A DNA stretch of 36,586 bases, taken from assembly GCA_020628645.1 (NCBI GenBank), contig JAHDES010000063.1:1-36586 (forward strand), in the 5' to 3' direction. Source of the DNA: Saprospiraceae bacterium (GTDB lineage Bacteria > Bacteroidota > Bacteroidia > Chitinophagales > Saprospiraceae). Shown one piece after another: positions 1 to 8,860 of the stretch; the stretch's first letter is position 1, and every line of letters starts with the position of its first letter. The translations under genes and the position numbers were made by a program. Under the pieces are notes generated by a model. The model saw only the letters and a program-made list of their open reading frames with translations, had not been told where the DNA came from and searched no databases.

Positions 1-13
1 TTTGACCAATGCC

Positions 14-33
14 TACAGTTTTTGAAAACTGTA
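14..33 (+). terminator. hairpin, probable terminator of an upstream + strand gene
   Basis: TACAGTTTT pairs with AAAACTGTA and is followed by AAAATTTTTAT. The loop is very short unless the closing A-T pairs open. Its position at the window edge suggests it ends a gene lying to the left. Confidence 0.45.
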
Positions 34-151
34 AAATTTTTATAGGAAAACCCTTATACTACCCAATTTTTTTAAGATTATATACCTAATTTAAAACAAA
101 ATTGAAACGAATAATCATGTCAATCAAAATCCTAAATTCTAGTTAAAAAAA

Positions 152-174
152 ATGGATTGGCATTGCCAATCCAT
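152..174 (-). terminator. perfect 10-bp hairpin with T-tract on the minus strand
   Basis: ATGGATTGGC and GCCAATCCAT form a perfect stem with a 3-base loop. On the minus strand it is followed by a run of eight T, as in an intrinsic terminator. No minus-strand gene is visible between it and susC, so it may serve a lost gene, an antisense transcript or a short RNA. Confidence 0.5.
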
Positions 175-379
175 AAGTCTCGGTAGTTTTAGTATTACCT
201 GCCATATCTAACTGAATAAATGCTATCACATAATCGCCAAATTACAGCAGCATTCATCAGTTCTCAGATCATTAATGTTGGATCATCTCCACCTTAACGG
301 GCATTGTAGTATAAAGCCTACCTCTATTTTAATATTCCGTAAAACGGACATTTAAAAATATTCAAATCAAAACATTATT

Positions 380-3300
380 ATGAAATTAATTCATTTTACA
401 CTCCAAAAGCATTATTGCAAGATAAGCTTTTTTATAGGAATAATGCTATTATTCTTTGGTCAAGCTGTTTATGCAACGAATGCTACTTCAAATTTAATCC
501 TTAAACAAGAAAATGCCCTTAAAGTTTCAGGAATAGTCACAGCTGCTGAAGATGGCCTTTCTTTAATCGGTGTTACTGTTGTCGTCAAAGGTTCTGAAAA
601 TGTAGGTACGGTAACAGATGTAGACGGCTCTTACGAAATTGAAGCCGCGCCCAATGATATTCTTGTATTCTCTTATACAGGAATGATAACGCAAGAAGTT
701 CCTGTTAACGGACAATCTACTATTAATGTCGTTTTAGCTTCAGATGCTAAATTATTAGATGAAGTGGTAGTCGTAGGTTATGGTACGAGAAAAAAATCAC
801 ATAATACTGGAGCCATTGCACAGATAGAAGGTGGTGATGTTGCTGCGATTCAAGCCAATCGTGTTGACGATGCCTTAGCTGGAAAATTACCTGGTGTTTT
901 AATCCAAAACCAAGATGGTGCACCTGGTGCAGATCCAAAAATTCAAATTCGAGCAGCTTCTTCTATTTCTGGAGATTCTAATCCATTAATTGTAGTGGAT
1001 GGCTATCCAATTTCTGGAAGTTTAGCAACTGTAAACCCTAATGATATTGAAAGTTTAGAGGTATTAAAAGATGCTGCTTCTGCTGCCATTTATGGATCAC
1101 GAGGAGCAAATGGTGTTATTTTAGTAACCACTAAAAAAGGAAAATCAGGCAAACCAAATATCAGTTATAATGCTTATGTAAGTACATCTAGCCGATATGT
1201 TACTGATAATATCAACCAAACGGCTGGTGAATGGGCAAGTACTATAGAATCTAGTATTGCTGATGGTACATTCGATGTTTCTGAAATGGATCAAGAATTA
1301 TTGGACTACCGTGTAAATGCTTATGCAAGTTCACCTGATGTAATGGCAGTTGAAGATTGGCTCTTCCGTAATGGAACCAGTACCAACCATGATTTAAGCA
1401 TTAGCGGCGGTACAGATGATGTAAGTTATTATGCTTCTATTGGTTATTTAAATACGCAAGGTATTGTTATTACTCAAGGTTTTGAGCGTTATAATGCTCG
1501 CTTAAATCTCGATGCTAAATTGGGAAATAAATTTAGATCAGGATTAAATATCAATGGATTTTTTGGGGACAGAGATATGGTAGGTCACGATCAACGTGAT
1601 TTATTAAGAGCCTACAGCGTTCACCCTATTTATCATACTGCAGCTTCTATTGCATTTGTACAACAATTAGATCAGCAAGCACAGGCTTTAGGTTTATCTG
1701 GATTTGATGCTGGATTTAGAGGAGGAAGTGCTCCTTGGAATAATAGTATTGCAACTTTGGAACCTGGTATGACAGCACAAGACTGGCATTATGGAAGAAG
1801 TGGTAATGGTATTGGTGGTTCAGGTGATGCCGGTCCAGCTACAAAATTAGATAATACGGATCGTTGGCAAAAAACCTATTTTGGTAATGTTAACACCTAT
1901 TTACAGTATGAAATCGTTGATGGTTTAAATATTAAGACCGTTTTAGGTGGAGATATGCGTGATACAAGAGATTATTTCTGGAGAGGATTAGAGTTTGATT
2001 CTAGAGCACGTACTACTCAGACTGCTTTAGATCAAGTTGATGTAAAACGATCTTCTGTTTTAAGTGAAACGACTTTAAATTATGCAAAAGTTTTTGGTAA
2101 GCATGATCTAGGCGCTGTTGTTGGTGTTGAATTTCAAAACTTCTATATCAATGGAATCGCTTTAGATGGCACCAATGTACCTTACGGTCAACCTCAAAAT
2201 TTCGCCTTATTAAATCCTGAAGATATTTCTATTTCCGAGCGATCTGAAACAATTGCAAGACAAAGTGTTTTTGGTAGAATCAACTATGCCTTTGATAATC
2301 GCTATTTAGCATCTGTATCTTTAAGAAGAGATGGTGATTCTCGATTTGGAGCAAACAACAGATACGAAGTCTTCCCTGCCGTTTCTTTAGGATGGAACAT
2401 GCACAATGAACCATTTTACAACCAAGACTTTTTCGTTAGTGATGTTAAATTACGCTTTAGCTATGGTTCTTTAGGAACAACTGCTTTCTTAGGTGCTTAC
2501 AACTCATTAAGTCTTCTTAATCCTCAAGCAACTGTATTTGGAACTGGATTTTTAATTCCAAATGATGTTGCCAATCCAAATTTAACTTGGCAGACTAATA
2601 CGGAGACTAACTATGGTGTTAATTTAGGTTTTATTCAAAATCGCTTTAGATTAGGACTTGATTATTATACTTCCAACATTGAGGATATCTTAATTAACCA
2701 AACGGTTTCTGAAGTATTAGGGACAACCAGCGTATCTATCAATTCAGGAGATGTAGAAAGTTCTGGATTGGAGCTTGAACTTGGCGCAGCATTGGTTAAT
2801 ACAAGTCGACTACGTTGGAATATTGGAGCTAACTTTTCTACTGTAGAAACTCTAATTACAGCTTTACCAAATGATCCTGATGAAAATGGTATTATTCAAT
2901 TAGCACCTACCATCTATGGACAAAGTGGCCGTGGTCCTGTATTTAGAAATTATGTAGGTGGAGAAATTGGTGAAATGTGGGGCTTAGAAACAACGGGGGA
3001 AGTTGAAATGGTACATATGTCTGATCCAACGGAGTATGTTGGTAAACAAAGTGGTTACAGTTATGTAGTTGATCAAAATGGTGATGGTGTCATTGATCGT
3101 ACTAGAACAGTGGAAGAAGGTGGAGATTTAGTGAAAATAGGACAAAATACTCCTGATTTTTACTGGGGATTAAATACACAATTATCTTATAATAATTTTG
3201 ATGTAGCATTACAATTCCAAGGAGCTCAAGGAGCACAGGTATATAATATTGATCCACTATATTATGGTTCTCAATGGGGCCGTGCTTTACAAGCTGATTT

Positions 3301-3649
3301 CGATGCAGATGATGATGGTATTGCAGATCACAATGGTCAGCATTATGCACGTAATAGAGATCAAACGGATGCCATGATTCAGGATGCATCTTATTTCGCT
3401 TTAAGAAATATCACTATAGGTTATACCGCTAATCCTGATTGGTCAAACAATATTGGTTTAGGTTCTTTGAGAGTATATGTTGCTTCTACTAATTTATTGT
3501 ATTCAATGGCAGACAATTATACTTCTTTCAACCCAGAAGGTGTAGAAATTACAAATGGTGGTTACTTAGGCCCAACAACCTATGGTGTACAAGTAGGAGC
3601 AAGCCCTGTCGTAAGAAGCTTTACCTTAGGGCTAAATGTTAATTTCTAA
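380..3649 (+). CDS. susC: SusC-family TonB-dependent outer membrane oligosaccharide transporter
   Basis: An outer membrane beta-barrel that imports oligosaccharides with TonB energy, working with the SusD partner encoded next. The 1089-residue length is typical of the family. An N-terminal signal segment (about residues 15-33) is followed by a carboxypeptidase-regulatory-like domain (about 48-118), the TonB-box/SusC signature DEVVVVGYG near 127-135, a plug domain with LIVVDGYPI and AIYGSRGANGVILVTTKKG, and then the barrel ending in an aromatic residue (LNVNF). The start codon is the first ATG before the signal peptide. SusD follows after 32 bases, so they are co-transcribed. The alginate genes downstream make alginate oligosaccharides the likely substrate; this is inferred from context, because SusC sequence does not reveal specificity. 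Confidence 0.95.
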   Translation: MKLIHFTLQKHYCKISFFIGIMLLFFGQAVYATNATSNLILKQENALKVSGIVTAAEDGLSLIGVTVVVKGSENVGTVTDVDGSYEIEAAPNDILVFSYTGMITQEVPVNGQSTINVVLASDAKLLDEVVVVGYGTRKKSHNTGAIAQIEGGDVAAIQANRVDDALAGKLPGVLIQNQDGAPGADPKIQIRAASSISGDSNPLIVVDGYPISGSLATVNPNDIESLEVLKDAASAAIYGSRGANGVILVTTKKGKSGKPNISYNAYVSTSSRYVTDNINQTAGEWASTIESSIADGTFDVSEMDQELLDYRVNAYASSPDVMAVEDWLFRNGTSTNHDLSISGGTDDVSYYASIGYLNTQGIVITQGFERYNARLNLDAKLGNKFRSGLNINGFFGDRDMVGHDQRDLLRAYSVHPIYHTAASIAFVQQLDQQAQALGLSGFDAGFRGGSAPWNNSIATLEPGMTAQDWHYGRSGNGIGGSGDAGPATKLDNTDRWQKTYFGNVNTYLQYEIVDGLNIKTVLGGDMRDTRDYFWRGLEFDSRARTTQTALDQVDVKRSSVLSETTLNYAKVFGKHDLGAVVGVEFQNFYINGIALDGTNVPYGQPQNFALLNPEDISISERSETIARQSVFGRINYAFDNRYLASVSLRRDGDSRFGANNRYEVFPAVSLGWNMHNEPFYNQDFFVSDVKLRFSYGSLGTTAFLGAYNSLSLLNPQATVFGTGFLIPNDVANPNLTWQTNTETNYGVNLGFIQNRFRLGLDYYTSNIEDILINQTVSEVLGTTSVSINSGDVESSGLELELGAALVNTSRLRWNIGANFSTVETLITALPNDPDENGIIQLAPTIYGQSGRGPVFRNYVGGEIGEMWGLETTGEVEMVHMSDPTEYVGKQSGYSYVVDQNGDGVIDRTRTVEEGGDLVKIGQNTPDFYWGLNTQLSYNNFDVALQFQGAQGAQVYNIDPLYYGSQWGRALQADFDADDDGIADHNGQHYARNRDQTDAMIQDASYFALRNITIGYTANPDWSNNIGLGSLRVYVASTNLLYSMADNYTSFNPEGVEITNGGYLGPTTYGVQVGASPVVRSFTLGLNVNF

Positions 3650-3681
3650 GCCTACTATTTATCATTTTAAAATAAAAAATA

Positions 3682-4989
3682 ATGAGATCAATATATTATA
3701 TAATACTAGTAGCACCAATGCTGTTTTTTACAGCTTGTTACGAAGATTTAGAACAATTTCCATCTAATATCGCTAGCTCTGAGTCTTTGACTGATTTTAG
3801 TGGCGTGTTAAATGCAGCTTATTATTATCAAATTGGTACTGCTACGCCGATGGCAGTAATGGGCGACTTTAGAGCAGATAATGCTTATATGTTTGAAGCA
3901 CCTTATGATGAATTTGACAAGTTCGGACCAGGTTTAACTGCAATGGATGACCAATTTTTTGGCCCTTTATATACGGCGGCTTATAAGTCTATCTTAAGTG
4001 CTAATAATGTAATCGAAAATTCTTCAAATGCAACAGAAGTAGGTGAAGCAAAATTCTTACGTGCATTAGCTTATTTTAAGTTAGTACGAGTTTTTGGTGA
4101 TGTCGCTATAAACTTATCCGCTACTCCAGATATTACCGATGAATCTATTCTTGCAAGACAACGAGCAGCAGATGTTTATAGTAGTGTAATCATTCCTGAT
4201 TTGGAAGCTGCTATAGCGGCTTTAGATAATTCAGGATTAGGTGCTGGTCGTGCCACTAAATTAGCAGCTCAAGGAATGTTGGGTAAGGTATATGTGCAAA
4301 TAGGTAATTTTGGTAGTGCAGAATCACAATTAGCAGCCGTTGTAAATGGTGCTGGTGCTGCAGGTGTTGAGCTTCAAGCTAATTTTGCTGAGGTATTCGG
4401 ATTCAGTTATGATTTGAATCCTGAGATCATATATGCAACACAAGTATCTAGTTCTATTGTAGATGAATATGGCTTTTCTGAATTTTGGTCTTGGTCTGGT
4501 GGTTTAGATACCAAATCTCTTGAGCCTTTAGATGCAGATTTAGTAGCTGCTTTTGATGCTAGTCCTGATGATTTGCGACGAGCAGTTACCATTGATACTG
4601 ATGTTATGGCATCTCCAAAATTTCCTCAAGCGGATGGGCCTGACCATGATTGGATTGAACTAAGACTTGCTGATGTTATTCTTCTTTATGCAGAAGCTTT
4701 AAATGAAAATGGAAATTCATCAGCTGCATTAACAGAGCTAAATAAGATTCGGGCAAGAGCAGGTTTGGGCGATTCAGCAGCATCTTCTCAGTCAGATATC
4801 AGAACAGCTATTCAAGATGAGCGACGATTAGAGTTGGCTTTTGAAGGACAACGTTGGTTCGATTTGGTAAGAACAGGTACGGTAGATGCTGAAATGGGAG
4901 AAACAATTGATCCTCGCTATCATTTATTCCCAATTCCTGTATCAGAAGTGCTTGCAAGTGATGCAATTACACAAAATGATGGTTATTAA
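3682..4989 (+). CDS. susD: SusD/RagB-family surface glycan-binding lipoprotein
   Basis: A cell-surface lipoprotein that caps the SusC barrel and binds the incoming oligosaccharide. The lipobox FFTAC places the lipidated cysteine at residue 19. The protein has the usual alpha-helical TPR-like body, including AKFLRALAYFKLVRVFGDV and the C-terminal SusD region with ELNKIRARAGL and ERRLELAFEGQRWFDLVRTG. At 435 residues it is on the short side for SusD (often 450-600). It follows susC directly and ends with a strong hairpin 10 bases after the stop, so susCD forms its own transcription unit. Confidence 0.95.
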   Translation: MRSIYYIILVAPMLFFTACYEDLEQFPSNIASSESLTDFSGVLNAAYYYQIGTATPMAVMGDFRADNAYMFEAPYDEFDKFGPGLTAMDDQFFGPLYTAAYKSILSANNVIENSSNATEVGEAKFLRALAYFKLVRVFGDVAINLSATPDITDESILARQRAADVYSSVIIPDLEAAIAALDNSGLGAGRATKLAAQGMLGKVYVQIGNFGSAESQLAAVVNGAGAAGVELQANFAEVFGFSYDLNPEIIYATQVSSSIVDEYGFSEFWSWSGGLDTKSLEPLDADLVAAFDASPDDLRRAVTIDTDVMASPKFPQADGPDHDWIELRLADVILLYAEALNENGNSSAALTELNKIRARAGLGDSAASSQSDIRTAIQDERRLELAFEGQRWFDLVRTGTVDAEMGETIDPRYHLFPIPVSEVLASDAITQNDGY

Positions 4990-4999
4990 TATTGCATAT

Positions 5000-5039
5000 C
5001 AAAACTAAGGGAGTAACACTTGTCGCTCCTTTAGTTTTG
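5000..5039 (+). terminator. terminator after susCD
   Basis: CAAAACTAAGGGAG pairs with CTCCTTTAGTTTTG (14 pairs with one mismatch, 12-base loop), starting 10 bases after the susD stop. It separates susCD from the kdgF-led gene cluster. Confidence 0.75.
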
Positions 5040-5317
5040 TACTATAATTAGATTTTTTGCCGAGGTAGTATTTATAGATATATTTCAATTTATTTCTGTA
5101 TTTTTCGTTTCATAATATTCATCGTACCCAGTTTAGTTATATTTTATCAGAATGAATGAAATTGGAAGAATACTACTTTGGCTAAAATTTTATACAAAAA
5201 ATCCGTATTAAAATATATTGATCTGAATACGTTTTTACCATATAAAACAAAGAAGATAAAATCTAGATTTTTGTACCCCAAAATTGAAAAAAGATATTTT
5301 AAAAAAATACTTATAAA
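5040..5317. other. AT-rich intergenic leader before kdgF
   Basis: No gene is evident. The stretch is very AT-rich and probably holds the promoter of the kdgF-transporter-reductase cluster. I see no FNR-type box of the kind found after 19 kb and no clear operator. Confidence 0.5.
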
Positions 5318-5665
5318 ATGATAGAAATTAAACCGACTCAACCATATTTCTTACAAGAAGATCAAGAGTGGGAACAAGTGGATCCCTTGCTAAGACGACA
5401 AATTCATGGCTATGATTCGAAAATCATGCTTGTTGTTGCTGACTTCAAAGCAGGCGGAATTGGTCAAATGCACAACCACCATCATTCGCAAGTAACCTAT
5501 GTACAAAGTGGAAAATTTGAAATGACCATTGGAGATGATGTTCGTATTATCAAAGCGGGAGATTCCTATTATATCCCAACGATGGTAATGCATGGTTGTA
5601 AGTGCATTGAGGCAGGAACGTTAATAGACGTGTTCAGTCCTGCAAGAGAAGATTTCCTCGAATAG
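5318..5665 (+). CDS. kdgF: KdgF-type cupin, unsaturated uronate linearising enzyme
   Basis: A single-domain cupin of 115 residues. KdgF enzymes convert the cyclic 4,5-unsaturated uronate released by alginate or pectin lyases into linear 2-keto acids (DEH). The cupin metal site is visible as H52-x-H54-x3-Q58 followed by six residues and a Gly, with the second-motif His at 92. The C-terminal DVFSPAR gives D104, F106 and R110, which match the Asp-x-Phe-x3-Arg substrate-handling residues described for KdgF. That match makes KdgF more likely than a generic cupin. It sits at the head of the monomer-processing genes, 41 bases before the MFS transporter, as expected for an alginate catabolic cluster. 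Confidence 0.88.
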   Translation: MIEIKPTQPYFLQEDQEWEQVDPLLRRQIHGYDSKIMLVVADFKAGGIGQMHNHHHSQVTYVQSGKFEMTIGDDVRIIKAGDSYYIPTMVMHGCKCIEAGTLIDVFSPAREDFLE

Positions 5666-5706
5666 AAATCTCAATAAATTTAAAAAACAAATAGAAAACC
5701 AACTTT

Positions 5707-7020
5707 ATGAAATTTAATGGACTTCGATGGTGGGTTGTAAGTCTTGTTGCACTTGCCGCTGTCATCAACTACATTGATAGGCAGGCATTTGGTGCTTTAT
5801 GGCCTGATATTTCTGCTGAGTTATTTCCAGATTTAGATGCGGATGGTCGAAAAGATATCTATGGAAAAATTTCGGCAGTATTTATTCTTTCTTACGCAGC
5901 AGGACAAACTATTTTTGGAAAAATATTTGACTGGATAGGAACAAGAATTGGTTTTGCAATCTCAATTGGAGTATGGTCATTAGCTACTGCATTACATGCT
6001 TTTGCCAAAGGTATGTTCAGCTTTTCTATATTTAGATCCATTCTAGGTATTGCTGAAGCTGGAAACTGGCCCGGTGCTGCTAAAGCAAATGCAGAGTGGT
6101 TTCCAACAAAAGAACGTGCTTTTGCACAAGGAATCTTCAATTCAGGTGCTGCTATAGGAGGAATTGTTGCATTTCCTGTTATTGGTACATTAGCAGCATT
6201 TATGTCTTGGCAAGCTATTTTTATTACCGTTGGATTAATTGGATTTCTATGGCTAATACCTTGGTTTTATGTAGTTAAGGCACCACCTGAAAAACATCCT
6301 TGGCTATCAGAAAATGAAAAGAATTACATTCTTTCTGGTCAGAAAAATCAAGATTTAAATGAAGACGGTTCTTATGATGATGGTTATAATCCAGATACAG
6401 GTCAGCTTTTAGGTCATAAGGAAAGTTGGGGTGTGATTATTTCTTCTGCTGCCATTGACCCTATCTGGTGGTTGTTCATTGTTTATATACCAATATACTT
6501 AAATGAAGTTTTTGGTATGAATGTAAAAGAAATTGCTTTTTCTGCATGGCTGCCTTATGTTGGAGCTATGTTAGGGGCTTGGTTTGGAGGATTACTTGCG
6601 CAAAATAGATTAAGTTCTGGATGGTCAGTGAATAACACAAGAAAAATGGTAATAACGCTGGGTTGCCTGATCATGATTCCATGCTTTTTCCTTTTAAGAA
6701 CTCCTGGAACAGCTTTAAATGCTGTTATAATTATGGCAGTGCTTCTATTTGGTTTTCAAACTGCAATAGGAAATGTACAAACCCTACCTAGTGATTTCTT
6801 TAGTGGTAAAATTGTAGGTACACTTTCTGGTTTTGCAGGAACAGCAGCAAAACTTGCTGCTTTTGGGCTCACCTTATTGGTTCCTAAACTTACTGTCGGT
6901 GGAAACTATACCCCCGCATTTCTTATTGGAGGAGCTTTAGCCTTAATCGCACTTGCAGCCATATGGTTCCTTTGTCCTAGAATAGAACCTTTAAAACCAT
7001 ATCAAGAATTTAAGCATTAA
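5707..7020 (+). CDS. MFS transporter, ExuT-like (uronate / DEH uptake)
   Basis: An inner-membrane major facilitator of the anion:cation symporter group, which includes hexuronate permeases. It has 437 residues and about 12 membrane segments. The family hallmark NYIDRQAFGALWP lies in the first helix and GIAEAGNWPGAAKANAEWFP near residues 116-136, both typical of ExuT/hexonate carriers. The position between kdgF and the two reductases suggests import of unsaturated monouronate or DEH. The exact substrate cannot be read from sequence. Confidence 0.85.
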   Translation: MKFNGLRWWVVSLVALAAVINYIDRQAFGALWPDISAELFPDLDADGRKDIYGKISAVFILSYAAGQTIFGKIFDWIGTRIGFAISIGVWSLATALHAFAKGMFSFSIFRSILGIAEAGNWPGAAKANAEWFPTKERAFAQGIFNSGAAIGGIVAFPVIGTLAAFMSWQAIFITVGLIGFLWLIPWFYVVKAPPEKHPWLSENEKNYILSGQKNQDLNEDGSYDDGYNPDTGQLLGHKESWGVIISSAAIDPIWWLFIVYIPIYLNEVFGMNVKEIAFSAWLPYVGAMLGAWFGGLLAQNRLSSGWSVNNTRKMVITLGCLIMIPCFFLLRTPGTALNAVIIMAVLLFGFQTAIGNVQTLPSDFFSGKIVGTLSGFAGTAAKLAAFGLTLLVPKLTVGGNYTPAFLIGGALALIALAAIWFLCPRIEPLKPYQEFKH

Positions 7021-7106
7021 AAAATAGATCAAAGAAATAATTTATCAATACTATAAAAAAGAGGGCTTATCACCTCTATATTCCCAAAATTGAATTTTAA
7101 ATCATT

Positions 7107-7871
7107 ATGAATAAAACAGAAGACAAGATTGCGATTGTAACTGGTGCCACAGCAGGTATTGGTTTAGCTGTAGCTAAACGATTAGGAAAAGATGGATTTA
7201 CAGTAGTTATAAACGGTATCAATCATGAAGAAGGCGCTCAAAGAGTGAAAGAACTGATTGCTGATGGAATTACCGCTGAATATTATGGATTTGACGTTAC
7301 AAAAGAAGATGCAGTAACGGAAAACATCACCAAAATCGGTGAAAAATACGGACGTATTGATGCACTAATTAATAATGCTGGTGGACTAGGAGGTCGATCT
7401 CGTTTTGAAGATATGACGACTGAGTTTTATCGCTTTGTGATGGCATTGAATCTAGATTCAGTATTTTTTGCATCAAGAGCAGCTATCCCATTCCTAAAGA
7501 AAGGAGATAATCCAACCATCATCAACTATACCTCTAATGCAGGATGGAATGCAGGAGGCCCTGGTGCAGGAATTTACGGTACTTCCAAAGCTGCAGTACA
7601 TACCATTACACGTGCATTAGCCAAAGATTTGGCGGAATATGGTATTCGAGTAAATGCAGTATCTCCTGGTACTATTGATACTGACTTTCACATAGGAATT
7701 AAATCTACAAAACCAGAAGTCTTCAAATCTTGGGCAAATAATATTATGCTAAAAAGATTAGGGCAACCTGAAGATGTGGCTGGCGTTGTTTCTTTCTTAG
7801 TAAGTAAAGATGCCTCATTTTTAACAGCAGAAACCATCCAAGTAGGTGGTGGTCAAGCTTTAGGAATATAA
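7107..7871 (+). CDS. SDR-family oxidoreductase, candidate DEH reductase
   Basis: A classical short-chain dehydrogenase/reductase of 254 residues: the nucleotide-binding motif TGATAGIG starts at residue 13, NNAG lies near 90, and the catalytic pair is Y157 and K161 (YGTSK). In alginate catabolism an SDR reduces DEH (4-deoxy-L-erythro-5-hexoseulose uronate) to 2-keto-3-deoxy-D-gluconate, and the location between the uronate transporter and KDG kinase supports that role. The second SDR follows after 34 bases, so the pair may divide cofactor preference (NADH or NADPH) or act on different uronates. Assignment to DEH is inference from context. Confidence 0.8.
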   Translation: MNKTEDKIAIVTGATAGIGLAVAKRLGKDGFTVVINGINHEEGAQRVKELIADGITAEYYGFDVTKEDAVTENITKIGEKYGRIDALINNAGGLGGRSRFEDMTTEFYRFVMALNLDSVFFASRAAIPFLKKGDNPTIINYTSNAGWNAGGPGAGIYGTSKAAVHTITRALAKDLAEYGIRVNAVSPGTIDTDFHIGIKSTKPEVFKSWANNIMLKRLGQPEDVAGVVSFLVSKDASFLTAETIQVGGGQALGI

Positions 7872-7905
7872 TCGAGATTCAATTAAAAAAACTAATAATA
7901 ATCCA

Positions 7906-8661
7906 ATGAGTCAATTTACTGGTAAAGTCGCTATCGTAACTGGAGGTGCAAGAGACATAGGTCGAGCAATATCAGTTCAATTAGCGAAAGAAGGAGCAAA
8001 AGTTGTCGTAAACTATTATAATTCTGAAGCTGGTGCAAAAGAAACGCTTGAAGAAATCAAAGCATTTGGAGGAGAAGCCATCGCTGTAAAAGCAGATGCT
8101 TCAAATATAGCCGACATTCAAAATCTGAGAGCAAAAACAATAGAAGCCTTTGGTGATGAAGTTCACATTTTAGTCAATAATGCAGGTGGACTTTTCGCTC
8201 GAAAAACTTTGCAAGAATTTGATGAGTCATTTTACGATTTAGTGATGAATGTCAATTTTAAATCGACCGTTTTTGTCATGCAGGCCTTTGAATCCATGAT
8301 GGGTAAAGGAGCTTCTATTATCAATCTTTCTTCATTAGCTGCAAGAGATGGAGGCGGTGGAGGATCAGCACTCTATGCTTCTTCCAAAGGTGCAACCACT
8401 ACTTTTACCAGAGCAATGGCAAAAGAATTGGGACCTAAAGGAATTCGCGTCAATGCCGTTTGTCCTGGGTTAATTGCCACTAAATTCCATGATGATTTCA
8501 CCAAAGATGAAGTACGCACAATGGTCGCTGGTAAAACCCCTGTCCGTAGAGAAGGGCAAGCAAGTGAAGTAGCTGATTTAGTGGTTTATTTAGCTTCTGA
8601 TAAAAGTACTTTTGTAACAGGTGCCAACTTTGATATCAATGGTGGATTAGGCTTTTCTTAA
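7906..8661 (+). CDS. second SDR-family oxidoreductase, candidate DEH reductase
   Basis: A classical SDR of 251 residues with TGGARDIG at the cofactor site, NNAG, catalytic Y157 and K161 (YASSK) and a C-terminal FDINGGLGF. The middle Gly of the TGxxxGxG motif is Asp, a substitution also seen in other SDRs and not in itself inactivating. It is co-directional with and 34 bases from the first SDR. Proteins of this type next to kdgK and eda are the usual DEH reductases of Bacteroidota alginate loci. Which of the two SDRs is the main DEH reductase cannot be decided here. Confidence 0.8.
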   Translation: MSQFTGKVAIVTGGARDIGRAISVQLAKEGAKVVVNYYNSEAGAKETLEEIKAFGGEAIAVKADASNIADIQNLRAKTIEAFGDEVHILVNNAGGLFARKTLQEFDESFYDLVMNVNFKSTVFVMQAFESMMGKGASIINLSSLAARDGGGGGSALYASSKGATTTFTRAMAKELGPKGIRVNAVCPGLIATKFHDDFTKDEVRTMVAGKTPVRREGQASEVADLVVYLASDKSTFVTGANFDINGGLGFS

Positions 8662-8675
8662 AATATTAATGTTCG

Positions 8676-8759
8676 CAGATAAATTGTGGGGAATAAAAAA
8701 AAGGCTTGATTCCCGATAATTGTCGGGATGAGAGACGAACGTTTTGAAACCCGCCTGCC
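8676..8759 (+). repeat. interspersed palindromic repeat, copy 1
   Basis: The stretch from AGATAAATTGTGG to CCCGCCTGCC recurs, inverted, at 18852-18938. Its core TCCCGATAATTGTCGGGA is a near-perfect palindrome, and the end CCCGCC can pair with GGCGGG about 20 bases downstream (8779). It lies between the second SDR and kdgK. It resembles a genome-wide REP-like element rather than a gene-specific control site. Confidence 0.75.
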
Positions 8760-8860
8760 AACCTATGAATCTTTTATGGCGGGCAAGTTCTATTGAAGTC
8801 ACAATTTTGTCTAAGAACCAATATTAAAATAAAATAGACTCTAAAAAATTAGAGAAAACG

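Larger units (their letters stand above)
1..379. other. intergenic region upstream of susC
   Basis: No convincing coding sequence is visible on either strand. The stretch holds two hairpins (listed separately), which probably end transcripts of flanking or lost genes, and about 200 bases of AT-rich leader ahead of susC. I could not identify a regulator-binding site or a clear TAnnTTTG -10 element for the susC promoter. Confidence 0.6.

Noticed and set aside
101-140. Possible FNR-like site (AATCATGTCAATCA) upstream of susC
   Set aside because: The half-sites do not have the N4 spacing and the neighbouring genes are not of the oxygen-response type.
747-3389. Long minus-strand open frames inside susC, and similar antisense frames in other genes
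   Set aside because: They are shadows of strongly supported genes, with low-complexity His/Leu-rich translations and no family features.
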